From assembly GCF_900090045.1 (NCBI RefSeq), contig NC_041788.1, positions 2,475,501 through 2,539,500 on the forward strand: a DNA stretch of 64,000 nt, read 5' to 3'. Below the pieces are notes generated by a model. That model was not told the DNA's origin and did not search any database. It saw only the letters and a list, made by a program, of their open reading frames with translations. Below, piece by piece: positions 60,202 to 64,000 of the stretch. Positions within the stretch are counted from its first letter, which is position 1; each line of letters starts with the position of its first letter. The DNA comes from Plasmodium malariae. Its lineage: Eukaryota; Apicomplexa; Aconoidasida; Haemosporida; Plasmodiidae. Made by a program: the position numbers and the translations under genes.

Positions 60202-62013
60202 TTAAGGTATTTCAGTCAGTGATGGGGCTCTGTAAGAAATATACTGCTCATTGGATTTCCCCTTTTGGTCATATAGTGAATTATATGCATATGTGTTACA
60301 ACTATTGCAACACAAGTTTTCTTCATTGTGATGACCTCTTGCTCCATTACAAGGATCCTCATTCATAAAATAAAGTTTGTTTACACTGTTTACATTTTTG
60401 GCAGGGCTCCCAAAATGAGAGGTCTTTTTATTATGTAGGGAATTTAAATCCTGCTTGTTCTCAAAATTTTGTCCGCATTCAAAATTTGGGTGTATATAAT
60501 TCTGTTGAGTAACATTATTATACATATTCGAATAATTTATATCAGGTTTATATTTATCAAGATTGTCATATTGTTGTCCTCTACCTACTAAAGTATTATT
60601 TAGTGGCATATAGTCAGTATTGTAAAAGTTAGAAGAAGCATTTTGTTCGTATTTTTTTCCATGTGGATCAGGGTTGGAAATATTGTAATTAATTTCTTCA
60701 TATGCTCCTCCTCGTTTGTATTCACCCCCCTCAGCATTTTTCTTATTTGCCTGAATATCCTGAAATTCGTTAGCGTTCTTAGTGTTATTATTGATATTAT
60801 TGATATTATTGTTATTAGCATAATTAGCGTAATTAGCGTAATTAGCGTAATTAGCGTTATTAGAGTTATTAGAGTTATTAGAGTTATTAGCATTATTAAC
60901 ATTATTAACCTCATTAACATAATTAACATTATTAACCTCATTAACATCATTAACATTATTAACCTCATTAACATTATTAACCTCATTAACATTATTAACC
61001 TCATTAACATTATTAACCTCATTAACATCATTAACATTATTAACATCATTAACATTATTAACATTATTAACCTCATGAACGTTGTACATATCATGTAAGG
61101 TGGAATTTTTATTTTGGCTAGCTAACCAATTTTGCGATATAGTATCCCCTATTTTGGATCTTTCTTCCATTGTTTGTTCCATTTTTTCTTCATAATTATA
61201 ATTCAATATCTTTTTTATCCTATTTGAGTTAATCCATGGAAAGTTTGTTCTTCTTACTCCTTTAATTTCGTCTGGTATTATATCTCCATGAGGTGCCAAC
61301 AAAATAGAAGAATCTTTGTGTATGCAATTTTTTTTTTTTAAAGAAATTTTTTGTTCACAAATAGCTAGAGGTGTTAATGTTCTGTCTAAATTATCCCTTG
61401 CTTGTTTAGGTAAATTTACTCTTTCTTTTTCAAAAGGACCATCAGGATTTGCGTATGGTGGATTTCGATTTTTCACAATTGGTAATTTATCACTTCTATC
61501 TGCATTTTCAGATACAGTTAAAAATCGATCATTTTCTAAATTTGATTTAATATGTGGAGCAGATTTCCCCATAATTTTTTTCCATGTATGATATGTTTTT
61601 TCTAAATCATATTCATCAATATTAATATTAACAGTTGCACTTCCACCTTTTCTGCCTACACATATACTCATTTTACCTTGCAGGTCTGGAACTAATTTTG
61701 TTTCAAAATATTTTTGTTGATTATCATAAGTCGAATAAGAAATAAGTGATTTTTTTGCTGGAAAAACTTCTAAAGTTTTATGATCTACGTGATTTAAAAC
61801 ATCCTTCATTTGTGAACTATCACTTTTTATATTTGATATTTTTTTTCTTGAATTTATATTTAATTCCATAATTCTGTTACACACAACTCCTGCATTTTTT
61901 ACTTTGTTCATATAAAGTCCACAGTTCTGCATAACAAATTTTTTCCCATGTTTAGTTTCTACTCCTTCTTCTGGTATTTTTTCATTGTGTGTGTATTCTC
62001 TCTCGTTAAGCAT
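60202..62013 (-). CDS. Conserved Plasmodium protein, 603 aa, Asn-rich
   Basis: Single open frame with ATG at 62013 (MLNEREYTHNEKIPEEGVET). CGTTCAG just upstream could be an acceptor, so a 5' exon is possible. No signal sequence or membrane helix. The N-terminal 300 residues look conserved, with KIMGKSAPHIKSNLENDRFL, then NPPYANPDGPFEKERVNLPK and GVRRTNFPWINSNRIKKILN. A tandem VNEVNN / VNDVNN repeat follows (DNA about 60890-61080), then NNSNNANYANYA, encoded by ATTAAC / ATTAGCGTA units. The C-terminal 180 residues are Asn/Tyr-rich. No domain was recognised; a soluble structural protein is possible but unsupported. Confidence 0.8.
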   Translation of the reverse strand: MLNEREYTHNEKIPEEGVETKHGKKFVMQNCGLYMNKVKNAGVVCNRIMELNINSRKKISNIKSDSSQMKDVLNHVDHKTLEVFPAKKSLISYSTYDNQQKYFETKLVPDLQGKMSICVGRKGGSATVNINIDEYDLEKTYHTWKKIMGKSAPHIKSNLENDRFLTVSENADRSDKLPIVKNRNPPYANPDGPFEKERVNLPKQARDNLDRTLTPLAICEQKISLKKKNCIHKDSSILLAPHGDIIPDEIKGVRRTNFPWINSNRIKKILNYNYEEKMEQTMEERSKIGDTISQNWLASQNKNSTLHDMYNVHEVNNVNNVNDVNNVNDVNEVNNVNEVNNVNEVNNVNEVNNVNDVNEVNNVNYVNEVNNVNNANNSNNSNNSNNANYANYANYANYANNNNINNINNNTKNANEFQDIQANKKNAEGGEYKRGGAYEEINYNISNPDPHGKKYEQNASSNFYNTDYMPLNNTLVGRGQQYDNLDKYKPDINYSNMYNNVTQQNYIHPNFECGQNFENKQDLNSLHNKKTSHFGSPAKNVNSVNKLYFMNEDPCNGARGHHNEENLCCNSCNTYAYNSLYDQKGKSNEQYISYRAPSLTEIP

Positions 62014-64000
62014 TTTCTGAACGGTCAGGTGAATATTAATTTTGAGGGAGTATTTACTATACTTTGTGTTGTACTAAGGATGGTACAAAAAATGGGAGAA
62101 ATTTACCGGTAAGAAAAAGTATAGGAGCGGCAAATTATAAAAAACAGGACAATATGGAATTGACAAAATGTGAAATATAAAAGCAGTAATATGAACAAAA
62201 TATAGTAATTTGCAAATAAACAAGTGCACAAATGAGTACAGAGGTGAACAAACAGGCAGAGAAACGAACAAATGGGCAGAGAAACGAATAAACGGGCAGA
62301 TAAACGAATAGAAGGTAAGAGAAACGAATAGAAGGTAAGAGAAACGAATAAATAAAAATAATTAAAAACACATGCTTAAAAAATGATACAATTAAAAAGA
62401 AGCCTTAACAACATTTAAGACAACTACGTCAGAGCAAAAATACAAAGCGCGCAGATAAAAAATATTTGAAAATTATAATTTATTCTACCATATATCGATA
62501 GTTATTTTTCTGTCTTTTTTTTTTTTTTTTCAATATTTCTTTTTTTTCTTATGTAAATAAGCCATATATGTGCATCATTGTTGCGTTAAATGTATGTATA
62601 TATATATATATATATATACAAATACACGCACGCACGCGTATACATACGTGCAAATGTACCCCCGCGCATGAATACTCATTTTTTTCCATAAATTTTTCTA
62701 TGCTCAATATTCGGTTTTATAAATAGGCTTGTACGAGCATAATGCTTACGCACTACACTTAAGCATGCTACATGTGTATTGTTATAGGTATTATATATGC
62801 ATTATAAGCGCAGTACTAATTTTTTTTTTTTTTTTTTTCAAACGTAAAAAGAATATTTTTAAAGTTGAGACTTATGCTAAATTCTGCAACAGTTATAAAT
62901 GTTCTATTTTATTTTTATTTTATTTTTTTTTTTTTTTCACCTATATATAATCGTTACTTTTACTTATTTATACATTTATTTATTTTATTTTTTTACTTAT
63001 ATTTCCCGTTGTTTTTTTTTTTTTTTTTCGTACACTAGTATACTAGAATTTTATCATTACTTTTCTTTTTAGCTAAATTTTATTTATCTTTTCACCTTCT
63101 GTAAAATGTAATTGGTGCTGCGTTGTACTTAAAAATTATCGAATTGGGGCACAAGACTTAAAATTATTTAAATGGTAGACGAGAAAGGGAAAAGAAAGTA
63201 AAGAAAGAAAAGAAAGAAAATTTTCCCTTTGAACAGGGTGCGCATGGTATGCATAACGTTACTTAACTGTTTTCTTTTTTCCTGCACACGTTAATATAAA
63301 TAACGTTATCTATAAAATGGTTATGGCAATAGATAGGAAGAAAAAAAAAAAAAAAAAAAAAAATGAAGATAAAACGATGCAGAAATGACGAAGAAATAGC
63401 GAAGAAATGACGAAGAAATGGCGAAGAAATGAAGAAAATATACGAAACAAATAAATCCCTTTCACGGTAATTTTTCTTTTGTTATTTCAAAACCTTATAT
63501 TACTATTCCTACTTACTATCGCACACACGTGTGCTTACACATGCCACCTTTTTTTAGGTTTGTATACATATATGTATAACATACATGTATGAGTATTAAT
63601 GTTTATATGAAACATATGAAGTGCCAATGTAATGCCTATTAAACGTTTTAAATTATTCCAGAATTTTTGGAAAACAACTACAGTTGAATGAAAGTTAACC
63701 AGTATTCATTGCTTAACTGTTTCATTTTATTTTATTTTACTTTTTTTTTTTTTTTGTAAATATACAATATATATACATATAAGTACAATATATATACATA
63801 TAAGTACAATATATATACATATATGCACAATATATATACATATAAGTACAATATATATACATATATGCACAATATATATACATATATGCACAATATATAT
63901 ACATATATGCACAATATATATACATATATGCACAATATATATACATATATGAACAATATATATACACAATAACACATACGTGCAATTTGTGTAACACAAT
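62014..64000. other. Gene-free right end of the window
   Basis: Upstream region of the 603-aa gene. It contains an aacgaataaacgggcagag-type repeat (62220-62350), poly-T tracts (62513-62530, 62820-62839, 63013-63029), a gaagaaatgacgaagaaatg repeat (63385-63430) and the array at 63765-63965. No gene seen. Confidence 0.55.
63765..63968. repeat. 21-bp TA-rich minisatellite
   Basis: About nine copies of the 21-bp unit acaatatatatacatatatgc, with ataagt variants in the first copies. The unit is a multiple of three, so three minus-strand frames are open; these ORFs are artefacts. Confidence 0.93.

Noticed and set aside
1..64000. tRNA, rRNA, telomere repeats, transposons and subtelomeric families
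   Set aside because: No T-loop-like GGTTCRA context, no rRNA-like stretch, no GGGTTYA telomere repeat and no transposase or reverse-transcriptase motif was noticed by eye; a covariance search for small RNAs was not possible.

Overview
The window is nuclear DNA of a malaria parasite (genus Plasmodium). It is very AT-rich, with long poly-A/T and (TA)n tracts, exons of higher GC, Asn/Lys/Glu-rich proteins full of low-complexity inserts, and short AT-rich introns with GT..AG borders. The order MRP2 - membrane protein - MIF - CCT3 - SAP protein - myosin J matches, from memory, the P. falciparum chromosome 12 block around PF3D7_1229100 to PF3D7_1229800. The proteins clearly differ from P. falciparum. 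The abundant intergenic minisatellites and moderate exon GC suggest a P. malariae- or P. ovale-like species (inference; not tested).

Layout. 1-5692 (-): MRP2-type ABC transporter, cut by the window start and frameshifted in a poly-A run. 5693-14022: repeats plus a probable small, unresolved plus-strand gene at about 9.2-11.4 kb. 14023-16902 (+): secretory-pathway membrane protein. 18367-18994 (+): MIF, two exons. 22190-24102 (+): chaperonin subunit CCT3, two exons. 25493-28693 (-): SAP-domain protein with an apicoplast-type leader. 29490-30182 (+): 87-aa, three-exon gene. 30598-32769 (+): multi-spanning membrane protein. 33254-33805 (+): partly resolved small gene. 33935-40865 (-): myosin J, two exons. 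41061-42630 (+): candidate small five-exon gene. 42934-50891 (-): a 29-exon gene whose translation resembles DRC7/CCDC135 of the axonemal nexin-dynein regulatory complex. 51742-59263 (+): TBC-rhodanese protein of TBC1D23 type with a second poly-A frameshift. 60202-62013 (-): Asn-rich protein of unknown function. 62014-64000: no gene seen.

The genes are ordinary chromosome-internal housekeeping and stage-specific genes. They do not form an operon or a defence cluster. There is no CRISPR array, rRNA, mobile element, telomere repeat or subtelomeric gene family, and no tRNA was noticed. What is most worth checking is gene structure: several genes are invisible to simple ORF calling because their exons are 16-170 nt long. 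The spliced reading of the 29-exon gene keeps phase at every junction. Two paired inverted minisatellite arrays flank the last exon of the TBC gene, and two large genes are broken at homopolymers.
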